From: an uncultured Prevotellaceae bacterium
GTDB taxonomy: Bacteria; Bacteroidota; Bacteroidia; Bacteroidales; Bacteroidaceae
Length of the DNA stretch: 64,000 nucleotides
Direction of reading: 5' to 3'
NCBI GenBank assembly: GCA_902788605.1
Contig: CADAKX010000003.1
Location: 62,001-126,000, forward strand
The notes below the pieces were generated by a model, which saw nothing but the letters and a program-made list of their open reading frames with translations, was not told the origin of the DNA and searched no databases. This document shows positions 11,227 through 21,082 of this stretch, piece by piece. The stretch's first letter is position 1; the number at the start of each line of letters is the position of its first letter. Position numbers and translations under genes: made by a program.

Positions 11227-12096
11227 ATGGAAATGAAACCAACAGCTATCCTACTTCTTCATTGCCCCGACCAGCAGGGTATCATATCAGAAGTGACGAA
11301 ATTTATTACGGACAACAAGGGAAATATTGTAGACCTTGACCAGTATGTGGATCATCAGGATGGAATGTTTTTTATGCGTGTCCAATGGGAACTTGACTCA
11401 TTTTTGATACCACGTGAGAAAATCAAAGAGTATATTGAGACGTTATATACCCAGCGTTATCAAATAGAATTCAGCTTATATTTCAGCGACCAGCGTCCTC
11501 GCATGGCTATCTTTGTATCTAAGATGAGCCATTGTCTGTATGACCTGCTGGCACGATGGAAGGCTGGTGAGTTCGCCTGCGATATTCCTTGTATTGTGAG
11601 CAACCACGAAGACCTGCGTTATGTGGCAGAGCAATTCGGCATACCTTATTATGTATGGTCTATCAAGAAAGACCACAGCAACAAGGCAGAGGTTGAGGAA
11701 GCAGAGATGAAGCTGCTGAAGGAAAAGGGTATTACATTTATTGTGCTGGCCCGATATATGCAGATCATCAGCGATGACATGATTGCAGCCTATCCGCATC
11801 ACATCATCAACATCCACCACTCATTCCTTCCTGCCTTCATTGGAGCCAAGCCCTATCATCAGGCATGGGAGCGTGGTGTGAAGATTATCGGTGCTACGAG
11901 TCACTATGTGACGGCTGAGTTGGATGCCGGTCCTATCATTGAGCAGGATGTAACACGTATTACTCACAAGGATACCCCAGAAAGTTTGGTACTGAAAGGC
12001 AAGGACCTCGAGAAGATTGTCTTGTCGCGTGCTGTCAGCAAGCACATCCAGCGCAAGATTCTTACCTATAAGAATAAAACCATCATATTCAGTTAG
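11227..12096 (+). CDS. purU: Formyltetrahydrofolate deformylase
   Basis: PurU hydrolyses 10-formyl-THF to THF and formate, supplying formate for purine synthesis and balancing one-carbon pools. The 289-residue protein has an N-terminal ACT domain (residues 1-85; LLHCPDQQGIISEVTKFI) and a C-terminal formyl-transferase fold. The active-site stretch contains NIHHSFLPAF and, further on, HYVTAELDAGPII. Ten nt separate it from hisH, so it probably leads the histidine gene run. Confidence 0.93.
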   Translation: MEMKPTAILLLHCPDQQGIISEVTKFITDNKGNIVDLDQYVDHQDGMFFMRVQWELDSFLIPREKIKEYIETLYTQRYQIEFSLYFSDQRPRMAIFVSKMSHCLYDLLARWKAGEFACDIPCIVSNHEDLRYVAEQFGIPYYVWSIKKDHSNKAEVEEAEMKLLKEKGITFIVLARYMQIISDDMIAAYPHHIINIHHSFLPAFIGAKPYHQAWERGVKIIGATSHYVTAELDAGPIIEQDVTRITHKDTPESLVLKGKDLEKIVLSRAVSKHIQRKILTYKNKTIIFS

Positions 12097-12106
12097 AACT
12101 TAAGAA

Positions 12107-12694
12107 ATGCAGGTAGCAGTAGTCAAATATAATGCAGGCAACATTTACTCAGTGATGAATGCACTGAGACGCCTGGGGGTTGAACCTCTGTTGACAGATG
12201 ATGCAGAGAGACTGCGTCAGGCAGATCGTGTTTTATTCCCCGGTCAAGGCGAAGCTTTGGGGGCAATGAACTATCTGCGTGAGCATGGACTTGACGAGGT
12301 TATCCGTTCTCTGACACAGCCCGTCTTAGGCATCTGTATCGGCCAGCAATTGCTTTGCAAGCATTCTGAAGAAGGTGACGTGGATTGTCTCGGCATCTTT
12401 GATGTGCCTGTCAAGCGATTCGTCCCTACCCTGCATGAGGATAAAGTGCCATGTATGGGATGGAACAAACTATACAACACGAAGTCAGCGCTAATGGAAG
12501 GTGTTGAGGACCGATATGTATATTTTGTGCACAGCTACTACGTACCTCTTTGTAATGAAACCATTGCTGAGGCTGATTATATTCAGCCTTATAGTGCGGC
12601 ACTCCATAAGGACAATTTCTATGCCACCCAGTTCCATCCAGAGAAGAGCGGTGGTGTGGGAGAAAGAATCATCAAGAATTTTTTGGAACTATGA
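12107..12694 (+). CDS. hisH: Imidazole glycerol phosphate synthase, glutaminase subunit
   Basis: HisH releases ammonia from glutamine and channels it to HisF in step 5 of histidine synthesis. The 195-residue protein is a class I glutamine amidotransferase: the nucleophile Cys is in LGICIGQQLL, and the catalytic His and Glu are in QFHPEKSG. It overlaps hisA by 4 nt. Confidence 0.96.
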   Translation: MQVAVVKYNAGNIYSVMNALRRLGVEPLLTDDAERLRQADRVLFPGQGEALGAMNYLREHGLDEVIRSLTQPVLGICIGQQLLCKHSEEGDVDCLGIFDVPVKRFVPTLHEDKVPCMGWNKLYNTKSALMEGVEDRYVYFVHSYYVPLCNETIAEADYIQPYSAALHKDNFYATQFHPEKSGGVGERIIKNFLEL

Positions 12695-13425
12695 TAGAAC
12701 TTATTCCTGCAATAGATATCATTGATGGTCACTGCGTCAGACTGACCAAAGGCGACTATGACCAAAAGACCGTCTATGGCGATCCTTTGGAGATGGCGCT
12801 TCAGTTTGAGGCAATTGGCTACAAGCGCTTGCACGTAGTAGATCTCGATGGCGCCAAGTCCAAGCACATTGTGAACGACGAGGTGCTGAAAAGGATTTCT
12901 TCTCAGACCTCGCTTGTGATAGACTTCGGTGGTGGTATCAAGACAGATGACGACATCAAGAAAGCATTTGATGCCGGTGCCAATATGGTAACTGTAGGCT
13001 CGGTGGCGGTGTCTAGTCCTGACCTCTTTGAGAAATGGCTGCAGCAATATGGTTCTGAGCACATTATTCTTGGTGCTGACGTTAGGAATGGCTATATCAG
13101 TATTAACGGATGGAAAGAGGATTCTAAAGAAGAACTCCTACCCTTCCTGAAGCGTTATGTTGACATGGGTGTCAAGAATGTGCTTTGTACGGAGATCTCT
13201 AAGGACGGCACCCTGTCAGGTCCTGCCACCTTATTATATAAAGAGGTCATGTCTGTCTATCCGCATCTGAATCTCATTGCTAGCGGTGGTGTGAGTTGTA
13301 TGGATGACATCAAGGCATTAAATACTGCAGAAATACCATCCGTTGTATTTGGAAAGGCTATCTACGAAGGAAAAATAAATCTGAAAGAATTATGGGACTG
13401 GCAAAACGAATCATACCCTGCTTAG
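12691..13425 (+). CDS. hisA: ProFAR isomerase
   Basis: HisA performs the Amadori rearrangement of ProFAR to PRFAR. This TIM barrel has 244 residues; the catalytic Asp is in [17 protein letters not shown], and the second half carries the phosphate-binding SGGV motif and the conserved D in TEISKDGTL. It overlaps hisF by 34 nt, a longer overlap than elsewhere in the run. Confidence 0.96.
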   Translation: MIELIPAIDIIDGHCVRLTKGDYDQKTVYGDPLEMALQFEAIGYKRLHVVDLDGAKSKHIVNDEVLKRISSQTSLVIDFGGGIKTDDDIKKAFDAGANMVTVGSVAVSSPDLFEKWLQQYGSEHIILGADVRNGYISINGWKEDSKEELLPFLKRYVDMGVKNVLCTEISKDGTLSGPATLLYKEVMSVYPHLNLIASGGVSCMDDIKALNTAEIPSVVFGKAIYEGKINLKELWDWQNESYPA

Positions 13426-14150
13426 ACGTCAAGGACGGTGAGACGGTAAAGGGCGTCAACTTCGTAGACCTTCGGAGTGCAGGCGACCCTGTGGAACTGG
13501 GCAAAGCCTATAGTGAGGCTGGTGCCGACGAGTTGGTGTTTCTGGATATCACCGCCAGTTTCGAGGGCCGAAAGACCTTTACTGATATGGTGACCAAAGT
13601 AGCACAGCAGCTCAACATCCCCTTTACTGTTGGTGGAGGTATTAACGAGTTGGCAGATGTTGAGCGAATGCTGTATGCTGGCGCCGACAAAGTGAGTATC
13701 AACAGCGCTGCTATTCGCCGACCAGAACTGATTGAAGAAGTTACAACCCGCTTTGGTAGTCAGGTTTGCGTCGTAGCCATTGATGCCCGTCTAGATCCTG
13801 ATGGATGGCATTGTTATCTGAAAGGTGGCCGCGAACGCACAGAGCGAGGACTCTTTGAATGGGCACATGAAGTGCAGGAGCGTGGTGCTGGCGAGATTCT
13901 CTTCACGAGTATGAATCATGATGGCGTGAAAGCCGGTTATGCCAATGAGGCACTGGCGCAGTTGGCAGACAATTTGCAGATTCCCATTATTGCCAGCGGT
14001 GGTGCCGGATGCAAGGAACATTTCCGTGATGTCTTTACGCAAGGACATGCAGATGCGGCACTTGCTGCAAGTGTCTTCCACTTTGGCGAGATACCCATTA
14101 TGGAACTGAAAGAATATTTAAGAACAGAAGGAATAAACGTAAGACTATGA
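13392..14150 (+). CDS. hisF: Imidazole glycerol phosphate synthase, cyclase subunit
   Basis: HisF uses ammonia from HisH to cyclise PRFAR to imidazole glycerol phosphate and AICAR. It has 252 residues. The start ATG at 13392 gives the canonical N-terminus [20 protein letters not shown]; no downstream start would preserve it, so the 34-nt overlap with hisA is real. The catalytic Asp residues are in PCLDVKDG and FTSMNHDG. It overlaps hisIE by 4 nt. Confidence 0.96.
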   Translation: MGLAKRIIPCLDVKDGETVKGVNFVDLRSAGDPVELGKAYSEAGADELVFLDITASFEGRKTFTDMVTKVAQQLNIPFTVGGGINELADVERMLYAGADKVSINSAAIRRPELIEEVTTRFGSQVCVVAIDARLDPDGWHCYLKGGRERTERGLFEWAHEVQERGAGEILFTSMNHDGVKAGYANEALAQLADNLQIPIIASGGAGCKEHFRDVFTQGHADAALAASVFHFGEIPIMELKEYLRTEGINVRL

Positions 14151-14794
14151 CAATAGATTTCGAGAAGATGGGCGGACTGGTGCCTGCCATCATACAAGAT
14201 GCTGATACACGCAATGTGCTGATGCTGGGCTTTATGAACGAAGAGGCTTATCAGAAGACGTTGGAGACGGGAAAGGTTACTTTCTGGAGCAGAACGCGTA
14301 AGACTCTTTGGACCAAAGGAGAGACCAGTGGTAATTTCCTGAATCTGGTCAGTATGGATATTGACTGTGACAACGATACCTTGTTGGTAAAGGTGCATCC
14401 CATTGGCCCCACCTGTCATAAAGGTACAGATACCTGTTGGGGCGAAGTAAACGAAAAGCCTGCCATCACTTTCTTATCTGAGTTGCAGGACTTTATTGAG
14501 AAACGTCATCAGGAAATGCCTGAGGGCAGCTATACGACAAAGTTGTTCCGCGATGGTGTCAATAAGATGGCGCAGAAGGTCGGCGAAGAGGCTTTGGAAA
14601 CAGTTATCGAAGCCACTAATGGTACTAACGAGCACCTTGTCTACGAAGCATCAGACATGCTCTATCATCTCTTGGTGTTGCTCACCAGCAAGGGCCTGCG
14701 TATCGAAGACCTTGCAGAAGAGTTGCACAAGCGTCATGACCCGAACTGGGATGCTCAGCGCAGAAAAGCTAAGGCTGCAGGAACAATGGATTGA
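14147..14794 (+). CDS. hisIE: Bifunctional PRA-CH / PRA-PH
   Basis: This fusion enzyme performs steps 2 and 3 of histidine synthesis. It has 215 residues. The N-terminal cyclohydrolase domain (about 1-110) has [18 protein letters not shown] and the metal-binding [11 protein letters not shown]. The C-terminal pyrophosphohydrolase domain (about 115-205) has [13 protein letters not shown]. No hisG, hisD, hisC or hisB is in this window, so the pathway is split between loci or the rest lies elsewhere. Confidence 0.96.
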   Translation: MTIDFEKMGGLVPAIIQDADTRNVLMLGFMNEEAYQKTLETGKVTFWSRTRKTLWTKGETSGNFLNLVSMDIDCDNDTLLVKVHPIGPTCHKGTDTCWGEVNEKPAITFLSELQDFIEKRHQEMPEGSYTTKLFRDGVNKMAQKVGEEALETVIEATNGTNEHLVYEASDMLYHLLVLLTSKGLRIEDLAEELHKRHDPNWDAQRRKAKAAGTMD

Positions 14795-14808
14795 TAATAA
14801 TTGTGCGT

Positions 14809-15543
14809 ATGCTGATAGAATATAAGAATGCAACCATTTGTCAGAAGGATGGAATCAAGGTTTTAAACAACGTTGATTTCCATGTTGACAGTGGTGAGTT
14901 TATATACATAATTGGTAAGGTGGGCTCAGGAAAGAGTACGCTCTTGAAGACCATCTATGCCGAACTGGATATTGATGAGGCTGATACAGCTCAGGTCTTG
15001 GATGATGACATGCTGACGTTGAAGCGTAAGCAGATACCTGCCCTGCGTCGTCAGATGGGCATTGTCTTTCAGGACTTCCAGTTGCTCAGCGACCGTACAG
15101 TCTATAAGAATCTCCGTTTTGTTTTGAAGGCTACAGGCTGGAAAGACAATAAAGAGATTGACGAACGTATCGAAAAGGTGTTGGGTGATGTTGACCTGCA
15201 AGACAAGAAAGACAAGATGCCGCATGAGTTGTCTGGTGGTGAACAGCAGCGTATTGCCATCGCACGCGCCATTCTGAATTCTCCAAAGCTGATTGTGGCA
15301 GACGAGCCTACAGGTAATCTTGACCCAGAGACTGCTGATGGCATCATGCAACTCCTTCGCCAGATATCTCAGACAGGTACGGCTGTTATCATGACTACCC
15401 ACAACATGCCTTTGCTCGACAAGTATCCTGGTATTGTGTATCATTGTCACGAAGGTCGTTTGGAGGAAGTGACAGGAGACTACAATAAGATTTGTATCTC
15501 AGAGGATGAAGAAAACGAAACTAATAACATTATAGAATCATGA
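14809..15543 (+). CDS. ftsE: FtsE-type ABC transporter ATP-binding protein
   Basis: The ATPase has Walker [10 protein letters not shown], signature LSGGEQQR and Walker [13 protein letters not shown], all typical of FtsE/LolD-class ATPases. FtsE works with FtsX at the division septum. I chose the ATG at 14809 ([15 protein letters not shown], 244 residues) over an in-frame TTG at 14791 that overlaps hisIE, because the ATG start fits the usual FtsE N-terminus. No ftsX is adjacent, so the subfamily call rests on the ATPase alone. It overlaps lysC by 4 nt. Confidence 0.8.
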   Translation: MLIEYKNATICQKDGIKVLNNVDFHVDSGEFIYIIGKVGSGKSTLLKTIYAELDIDEADTAQVLDDDMLTLKRKQIPALRRQMGIVFQDFQLLSDRTVYKNLRFVLKATGWKDNKEIDERIEKVLGDVDLQDKKDKMPHELSGGEQQRIAIARAILNSPKLIVADEPTGNLDPETADGIMQLLRQISQTGTAVIMTTHNMPLLDKYPGIVYHCHEGRLEEVTGDYNKICISEDEENETNNIIES

Positions 15544-16856
15544 AAGTAATGAAATTTGGCGGAACCTCTGTAGGCACGCCACAGCGAATGAAAGAAGTGA
15601 CTGCTCTGGTCACCAAGTCAGGAGAACCCGTATTTGTTGTTCTTTCTGCGATGTCGGGAACCACGAACTCTCTCGTGGAGATTTCAGATTATCTGTATAA
15701 GAAGAATCCCGATGGTGCTAATGAAGTCATTAACAGTCTGGAGCGAAAATACATGAAGCATCTTGATGAACTCTATGCTAAAGATGAGTATCGCACGCAG
15801 ACTGCTGAATTCCTTCGTGATGAATTCAATTATTTGCGCTCTTTCACAAAAGAACTCTTCACCTCGTTTGAAGAGAAGACCATTGTGGCCCAGGGCGAGA
15901 TGATGTCTACTAACATGGTTGTAAACTACATGAAGGAGATTGGTATCAATGCAGTCTTGCTGAATGCACTCGACTTCATGCGTACAGACAAGAACGCAGA
16001 ACCCGATCCTGTATATATCAAAGAGAAGCTGGCTGCCCAGATGGAGCAGAATCCTGATGCACAGGTTTATATCACACAGGGTTTCATCTGCCGCAATGCC
16101 TATGGCGAGATCGACAACTTGCAGCGTGGTGGCTCTGACTATACCGCTTCATTGATTGGTGCTGCCTTGAATGCTGAAGAGATTCAGATATGGACCGATA
16201 TCGATGGTATGCATAATAACGACCCTCGTGTGGTTGATCATACGCAGCCCGTTCATCAGTTGCAGTTTGAAGAGGCAGCTGAGTTGGCATATTTCGGTGC
16301 AAAGATCCTACACCCCACCTGTGTACAGCCTGCTAAGTATGCCGGTATCCCTGTTCGTCTGCTGAACACGATGGATCCCGAAGCAGAAGGCACAACCATC
16401 TCTAACTCTACCGAGTACGGAAAGATCAAGGCCGTAGCAGCAAAGGATAACATCACCGCTATTAAGATTAAGTCTTCTCGCATGCTTTTGGCTACAGGTT
16501 TCCTGCGCAAGGTATTCGAGATCTTTGAGAGCTATCAGACGCCTATTGATATGGTGTGCACATCAGAGGTTGGTGTGTCAATGAGTATTGACAACTCATC
16601 ACATCTGGGTGAGATTATGGATGAGCTGAAGAAATATGGCACCGTAACAGTAGACACTGGCATGTGCATTATCTGTGTTGTAGGCGACCTTGACTGGCAG
16701 AACGTAGGTTTCGAGAGCAAAGTAATGGATGCCATGAAGGATATTCCTGTTCGCATGATTTCCTATGGTGGCTCTAACTACAATATCTCGTTCCTCATTC
16801 GTGAAGAAGACAAGAAACGTGCATTGCAGAGTCTGAGTGACAATTTATTTAAGTAA
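15540..16856 (+). CDS. lysC: Aspartate kinase (monofunctional)
   Basis: Aspartate kinase phosphorylates aspartate, the first step towards lysine, threonine and methionine. The 438-residue protein starts with the kinase motif [17 protein letters not shown] and carries RGGSDYTASLIGAAL and the Asp-binding region near WTDIDGM. Two C-terminal ACT domains (about 305-438) suggest allosteric control by end products. It has no homoserine dehydrogenase domain. The ATG overlaps the ftsE stop, and lysA follows after 19 nt. Confidence 0.95.
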   Translation: MKVMKFGGTSVGTPQRMKEVTALVTKSGEPVFVVLSAMSGTTNSLVEISDYLYKKNPDGANEVINSLERKYMKHLDELYAKDEYRTQTAEFLRDEFNYLRSFTKELFTSFEEKTIVAQGEMMSTNMVVNYMKEIGINAVLLNALDFMRTDKNAEPDPVYIKEKLAAQMEQNPDAQVYITQGFICRNAYGEIDNLQRGGSDYTASLIGAALNAEEIQIWTDIDGMHNNDPRVVDHTQPVHQLQFEEAAELAYFGAKILHPTCVQPAKYAGIPVRLLNTMDPEAEGTTISNSTEYGKIKAVAAKDNITAIKIKSSRMLLATGFLRKVFEIFESYQTPIDMVCTSEVGVSMSIDNSSHLGEIMDELKKYGTVTVDTGMCIICVVGDLDWQNVGFESKVMDAMKDIPVRMISYGGSNYNISFLIREEDKKRALQSLSDNLFK

Positions 16857-16875
16857 ACACAACTAAACTACCAAC

Positions 16876-18033
16876 ATGAAAGGTCAATTTCCCATAAAGA
16901 AGTTCGCTTCATTGCGAACTCCTTTCTACTACTATGATATGGACTTGCTGCGCCAAACGCTGCAAGCCATCAATAATGAAGCAAATAAGCACGAAGGTTT
17001 TTGTGTGCATTATGCAGTCAAAGCCAATGCCAATCTGAACGTGCTGAAAACTATTCGTCAGGCAGGTCTTGGTGCCGATTGTGTGAGTGGCGGCGAGATA
17101 GAAGCCTCTTTGAAGGCAGGTTTCCCCGCTTCAAAGATTGTGTATGCTGGCGTAGGTAAGAGTGACTGGGAAATTAATCTTGGTCTGGATGCAGGCATTC
17201 AATGCTTTAACGTTGAGAGTGTACCTGAATTGGAAGTCATCAATCAACTGGCAGAAGCCAAGAATGTTGTTGCCAACGTGGCCTTCCGTATTAATCCTGA
17301 TGTAGGTGCACATACGCATGCCAACATCACTACTGGACTGGCAGAAAACAAGTTTGGCATTGCCATGCGCGATATGGAATCTATCATTGAGCAGGCCAAT
17401 CAGATGCAGCATGTTAACTTCGTGGGACTTCACTTCCATATTGGTTCACAGATTCTTGACATGGGTGACTTCCAGGCTCTCTGTAATCGTATCAACGATT
17501 TGCAGGATCAGCTCGAACGTCATCATATTGTGGTGAAGAGCATTAATGTCGGTGGTGGACTTGGCGTGGACTATCAGCATCCCAATCGTGTTTCTATACC
17601 CGATTTCAAAGCCTACTTTGACACATATGCCAAAAGGCTGAAATTACGCTCTGGTCAGACACTGCACTTTGAGTTAGGACGAGCTGTCGTTGCTCAGATG
17701 GGATCATTGATCACTCGCACCTTATATATTAAGAAAGGTGCAGCCAAGCAGTTCTGTATTGTAGATGCAGGCATGACCGACCTTATTCGTCCAGCCCTCT
17801 ATCAGGCCTATCATAAGATTGAGAACATCTCGAGCGAAGAACCTGTTGAGGCTTACGACGTGGTTGGACCTATTTGCGAATCAAGCGATGTATTTGCCAA
17901 GCAGGTAGACCTTAATGGATCTAAGCGCGGTGATCTCATTGCTATTCGTAGTGCTGGTGCCTATGGAGAAATCATGGCATCACAATACAACTGCCGTCCT
18001 CTTCCTAAGGGATATACCAGCGACGAGTTATGA
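16876..18033 (+). CDS. lysA: Diaminopimelate decarboxylase
   Basis: LysA decarboxylates meso-DAP to lysine. The 385-residue PLP enzyme has the cofactor Lys in HYAVKANANLNVLK and the substrate-contact Cys in GPICESSDVFAK. HFHIGSQ and GGGLGVDY complete the fold-type III barrel. Together with lysC upstream and dapA at 20154 it forms part of the lysine pathway. The stop TGA overlaps a short reading frame that leads to fbp. Confidence 0.95.
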   Translation: MKGQFPIKKFASLRTPFYYYDMDLLRQTLQAINNEANKHEGFCVHYAVKANANLNVLKTIRQAGLGADCVSGGEIEASLKAGFPASKIVYAGVGKSDWEINLGLDAGIQCFNVESVPELEVINQLAEAKNVVANVAFRINPDVGAHTHANITTGLAENKFGIAMRDMESIIEQANQMQHVNFVGLHFHIGSQILDMGDFQALCNRINDLQDQLERHHIVVKSINVGGGLGVDYQHPNRVSIPDFKAYFDTYAKRLKLRSGQTLHFELGRAVVAQMGSLITRTLYIKKGAAKQFCIVDAGMTDLIRPALYQAYHKIENISSEEPVEAYDVVGPICESSDVFAKQVDLNGSKRGDLIAIRSAGAYGEIMASQYNCRPLPKGYTSDEL

Positions 18034-18052
18034 CGATAGAACAATTACGACA

Positions 18053-20017
18053 ATGAATACCGATTTACGTTACCTTCATCTTCTATCAAACACCTACCCC
18101 ACTGTTGCAGATGCAGCCAGTGAGATAATCAATCTGGAGGCAATCCAGAATCTGCCTAAGGGCACAGAACACTTTCTTGCCGATATACATGGAGAACATG
18201 AAGCATTTATTCATATACTGAAGAATGCTTCTGGTAACATCAAACGTAAGGTCTCCGAGATCTTCGGTAACACCATTCGTGAGAGCGAGAAGAAAGAACT
18301 GTGCACGCTTATCTATTATCCAGAACAGAAACTGGAACTGATAAAGGCTGGTGAAGAAGAGTTGGATGACTGGTATCGTATCACTATTCATCAATTGGTA
18401 CGCGTCTGTCGTGATGTCTCTAGTAAATACACGCGCTCAAAAGTACGCAAGAATCTGCCCGAAGAGTTCTCGTATATCATTGAGGAACTGCTTCACGAAC
18501 GTACCGACGATCAGGACAAAGCCGCTTATGTTGCTGTGATTGTTGATACCATCATCTCCACGGGTCGTGCCGATGACTTTATCGTGGCCATCAGTAATGT
18601 GATTCAGCGACTGGCCATCGACCAGCTCCATATCCTGGGAGATATCTTTGACCGTGGCCCTGGTGCACATATTATTCTCGATACTTTGCGTCAGTATCAC
18701 TCGTGGGATATTCAGTGGGGCAATCATGATATCTTGTGGATGGGAGCAGCTGCAGGCAACGACGCTTGTATCTGTAATGTACTTCGCTTAAGTCTAAGAT
18801 ATGCCAACCTGGCTACACTGGAAGAAGGATATGGCATCAATCTTGTGCCATTAGCTACATTTGCCCTCGAGACCTATGGGGATGACCCCTGTGAGGAATT
18901 TGAACCCAAGCTCCTGAAGGACGATGGTAAGATGGACGAAAAGACACGCCATCTGATAGCCAAAATGCACAAGGCCATTTCTATCCTTCAGTTTAAGGCT
19001 GAGGCTCAGATATTCCATCGTCGTCCAGAATGGCAGATGGAAGACCGTAACCTGATAGAAAACATTGACTTTGCCGAGAAGACATGTACCATGAATGGTG
19101 CTAAATATTCGATGAAGTCATGCCAATTCCCAACCATCAAGGAAGGGAATCCGTCAGAGTTTACGTCAGAAGAAGCAGATCTGATGCACAAGCTTCACCA
19201 CTCATTCCGCGTAAGTGAGAAGTTGCGTAAGCATATCCGCACCATCCTGAGTCACGGATGTATGTACACCATCTGCAATCAGAACCTGCTGTTTCATGCA
19301 TCTATCCCTCTCAACGATGATGGCACTCTGAAGGAAGTAGCTATTATGGGTCAGAAGTATAGTGGCCGTGATTTGCTCGATGTTATTGGGCAGACCATTC
19401 GCAGCGCATTCCAGAACGATACACCTGCCGACCAGAAAGCTTATGCCAAGGACTATTTCTTGTATTTATGGTGTGGCAAGGATTCACCATTGTTTGATAA
19501 GTCAAAGATGGCAACCTTCGAGCGCTATTTCCTTACCGACAGAGATACATATCACGAGGAAAAAGGTAATTATTTCAAGTTGCGCGATTCTGCCGAAGTA
19601 TGTGACCGTATTCTGGATGCCTTTGGTGTCACAGGTCCCAATCGCCATATCATCAATGGCCATGTACCTATTCATGTTTCCAAAGGTGAGAATCCTATTA
19701 AGGCTGGTGGTCGGTTGATGGTGATCGACGGCGGTTTCTCAGAGGCTTATCATAAAGAGACAGGAATAGCAGGTTATACCTTGGTTTATCATAGTCGTGG
19801 TTTCCAACTTGTTCAGCACGAACCGTTCACAAGTGCACAGGATGCTATCCTGCGTGGTACTGATATTAAATCGACAACGCAGATTGTGGAGATGTCGGCC
19901 CATCGCATGTTGGTGGCAGATACTGACAAGGGTGAAGAACTAAGAACACAGATTGAAGAACTTAAGGATTTGCTTTATGCTTACCGACATGGAATAATCA
20001 AAGAAAAACGTCTATAA
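18053..20017 (+). CDS. fbp: Class III fructose-1,6-bisphosphatase
   Basis: This gluconeogenic enzyme hydrolyses fructose-1,6-bisphosphate. The 654-residue protein belongs to the class III (Fbp/metallophosphatase-like) family: metal-binding residues appear in FLADIHGEHEAF, LGDIFDRGPG, QWGNHDILWMG and NGHVPI. I use the ATG at 18053 (MNTDLRYLHLLSNTYP), because longer in-frame extensions run back inside lysA with lysA-type coding. It is the last gene of the plus-strand run. Confidence 0.93.
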   Translation: MNTDLRYLHLLSNTYPTVADAASEIINLEAIQNLPKGTEHFLADIHGEHEAFIHILKNASGNIKRKVSEIFGNTIRESEKKELCTLIYYPEQKLELIKAGEEELDDWYRITIHQLVRVCRDVSSKYTRSKVRKNLPEEFSYIIEELLHERTDDQDKAAYVAVIVDTIISTGRADDFIVAISNVIQRLAIDQLHILGDIFDRGPGAHIILDTLRQYHSWDIQWGNHDILWMGAAAGNDACICNVLRLSLRYANLATLEEGYGINLVPLATFALETYGDDPCEEFEPKLLKDDGKMDEKTRHLIAKMHKAISILQFKAEAQIFHRRPEWQMEDRNLIENIDFAEKTCTMNGAKYSMKSCQFPTIKEGNPSEFTSEEADLMHKLHHSFRVSEKLRKHIRTILSHGCMYTICNQNLLFHASIPLNDDGTLKEVAIMGQKYSGRDLLDVIGQTIRSAFQNDTPADQKAYAKDYFLYLWCGKDSPLFDKSKMATFERYFLTDRDTYHEEKGNYFKLRDSAEVCDRILDAFGVTGPNRHIINGHVPIHVSKGENPIKAGGRLMVIDGGFSEAYHKETGIAGYTLVYHSRGFQLVQHEPFTSAQDAILRGTDIKSTTQIVEMSAHRMLVADTDKGEELRTQIEELKDLLYAYRHGIIKEKRL

Positions 20018-20027
20018 TAATTAATAT

Positions 20028-20124
20028 CATACTTACAAATCATAAATGGCATACTTAGCTCATCTAAGTATGCCATTTACGTATGCTAAATGCCATACTT
20101 ACGATAGCTAAGTGGCATATTTAG
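20028..20124. repeat. CATACTTA repeat cluster between fbp and dapA
   Basis: CATACTTA occurs forward at 20028-20035, 20050-20057 and 20094-20101, and inverted (TAAGTATG) at 20065-20072; a related GGCATATTTAG is at 20114-20124. The second and the inverted copies form the hairpin annotated separately. The cluster fills most of the 136-nt gap between convergent fbp and dapA. Confidence 0.65.
20044..20078. terminator. Perfect 15-bp hairpin between convergent fbp and dapA
   Basis: AAATGGCATACTTAG (20044-20058) pairs perfectly with CTAAGTATGCCATTT (20064-20078) across a 5-nt loop. Its place between two converging genes fits a bidirectional terminator, but neither side has a long T-run, so termination is uncertain. 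Confidence 0.55.
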
Positions 20125-20153
20125 CAATTGTATTGATATTCAATTCAAATTCC

Positions 20154-21041
20154 TTAAATTTTCAGTTCCCTCATCAACTCGCTCATGCGTTGCAGCGTAG
20201 AGATACGTGTGGGCACCAAGGGCAAACGCAACACATTCTCGATGAAGCCCATCTCATGCAGCATAGCCTTTACGCCAGCGGGGTTGCCATCAACGAAGAG
20301 TAATGAAAAGAGGTCAGTAAATCTGTGGTGAATGATGCGAGCAGGATCATATTCGCCCTTCATCTGCAGTCGGATCATCTTTGAGAATTCCTTGGGTAAT
20401 GCATTACCGATAACAGAGATAACACCAACGGCACCACAAGAAATCATGGGGAATGTCAGAGAGTCATCGCCAGAGATAACATCAAAGTCGCGGGGCTTGT
20501 TCTTAATAATCTCGTCAACTTGCTCCAGGTTTCCGCTTGCCTCCTTGATGGCAACGATGTTCTGGCAGTCGCGTGCCAATCTGACGGTTGTCTCAGCCTT
20601 AAGGTTTACACCAGTTCTTCCAGGTACATTATAGAGTACAACGGGAAGTGAGGTTGCTGCAGCAATAGCCTTAAAGTGCTGATAGAGACCTTCCTGAGAT
20701 GGTTTGTTGTAGTATGGACAGACACTCAAGATGCCATCAATACCTTTAAAGTCGCCGTTTTTCAGTTCTTCGACTACAGCAGCCGTATTGTTGCCGCCAC
20801 ATCCCATCAGAATAGGAACACGTGCCTGAACCTTGTCAACAATCAAATCCTTAATGCGTTTCTTCTCTTCTGCTGTTAATGTAGGTGTTTCACCTGTTGT
20901 AGCCAAGATGCAAAGAAAATCTGCACCATTATCCAATTGATAGTCAAGCAGACGCAGCAGCGCCTCGTAATCAACAGATCCATCTTCCTTGAAAGGCGTG
21001 ACGAGAGCAATTCCCAACCCTTTAAAGATATTGTAAACCAT
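20154..21041 (-). CDS. dapA: 4-hydroxy-tetrahydrodipicolinate synthase
   Basis: DapA condenses pyruvate and aspartate semialdehyde, the first lysine-specific step. The Schiff-base Lys is in NIVAIKEASGNLEQV, and the catalytic Tyr is in YNVPGRTGVNL. I start at the ATG at 21041 (MVYNIFKGLGIALVTPF, 295 residues); an upstream in-frame ATG would add 16 residues that run through the promoter box. The gene completes a lysine set with lysC and lysA across the convergent junction. Confidence 0.95.
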   Translation of the reverse strand: MVYNIFKGLGIALVTPFKEDGSVDYEALLRLLDYQLDNGADFLCILATTGETPTLTAEEKKRIKDLIVDKVQARVPILMGCGGNNTAAVVEELKNGDFKGIDGILSVCPYYNKPSQEGLYQHFKAIAAATSLPVVLYNVPGRTGVNLKAETTVRLARDCQNIVAIKEASGNLEQVDEIIKNKPRDFDVISGDDSLTFPMISCGAVGVISVIGNALPKEFSKMIRLQMKGEYDPARIIHHRFTDLFSLLFVDGNPAGVKAMLHEMGFIENVLRLPLVPTRISTLQRMSELMRELKI

Positions 21042-21066
21042 AAAAACACTGAGTATAATTTGATTG

Positions 21067-21074
21067 CAAAGGTA
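21067..21074 (-). promoter_or_regulatory. -7 box for dapA
   Basis: TACCTTTG on the minus strand at 21067-21074, 25 nt upstream of the dapA ATG, fits the Bacteroidota -7 consensus. It follows the terminator T-run of the upstream gene directly. The -33 position would fall in the terminator loop, where only TTCG is present. Confidence 0.6.
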
Positions 21075-21082
21075 CAAAAAAA

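Noticed and set aside
17915-18052. Longer N-terminus of fbp inside lysA
   Set aside because: The frame is open, but the lysA frame is clearly the coding one there; the ATG at 18053 gives the family-like start.
20018-21066. Lysine riboswitch upstream of dapA
   Set aside because: Only about 25 nt separate the -7 box from the start codon, too short for a lysine aptamer.
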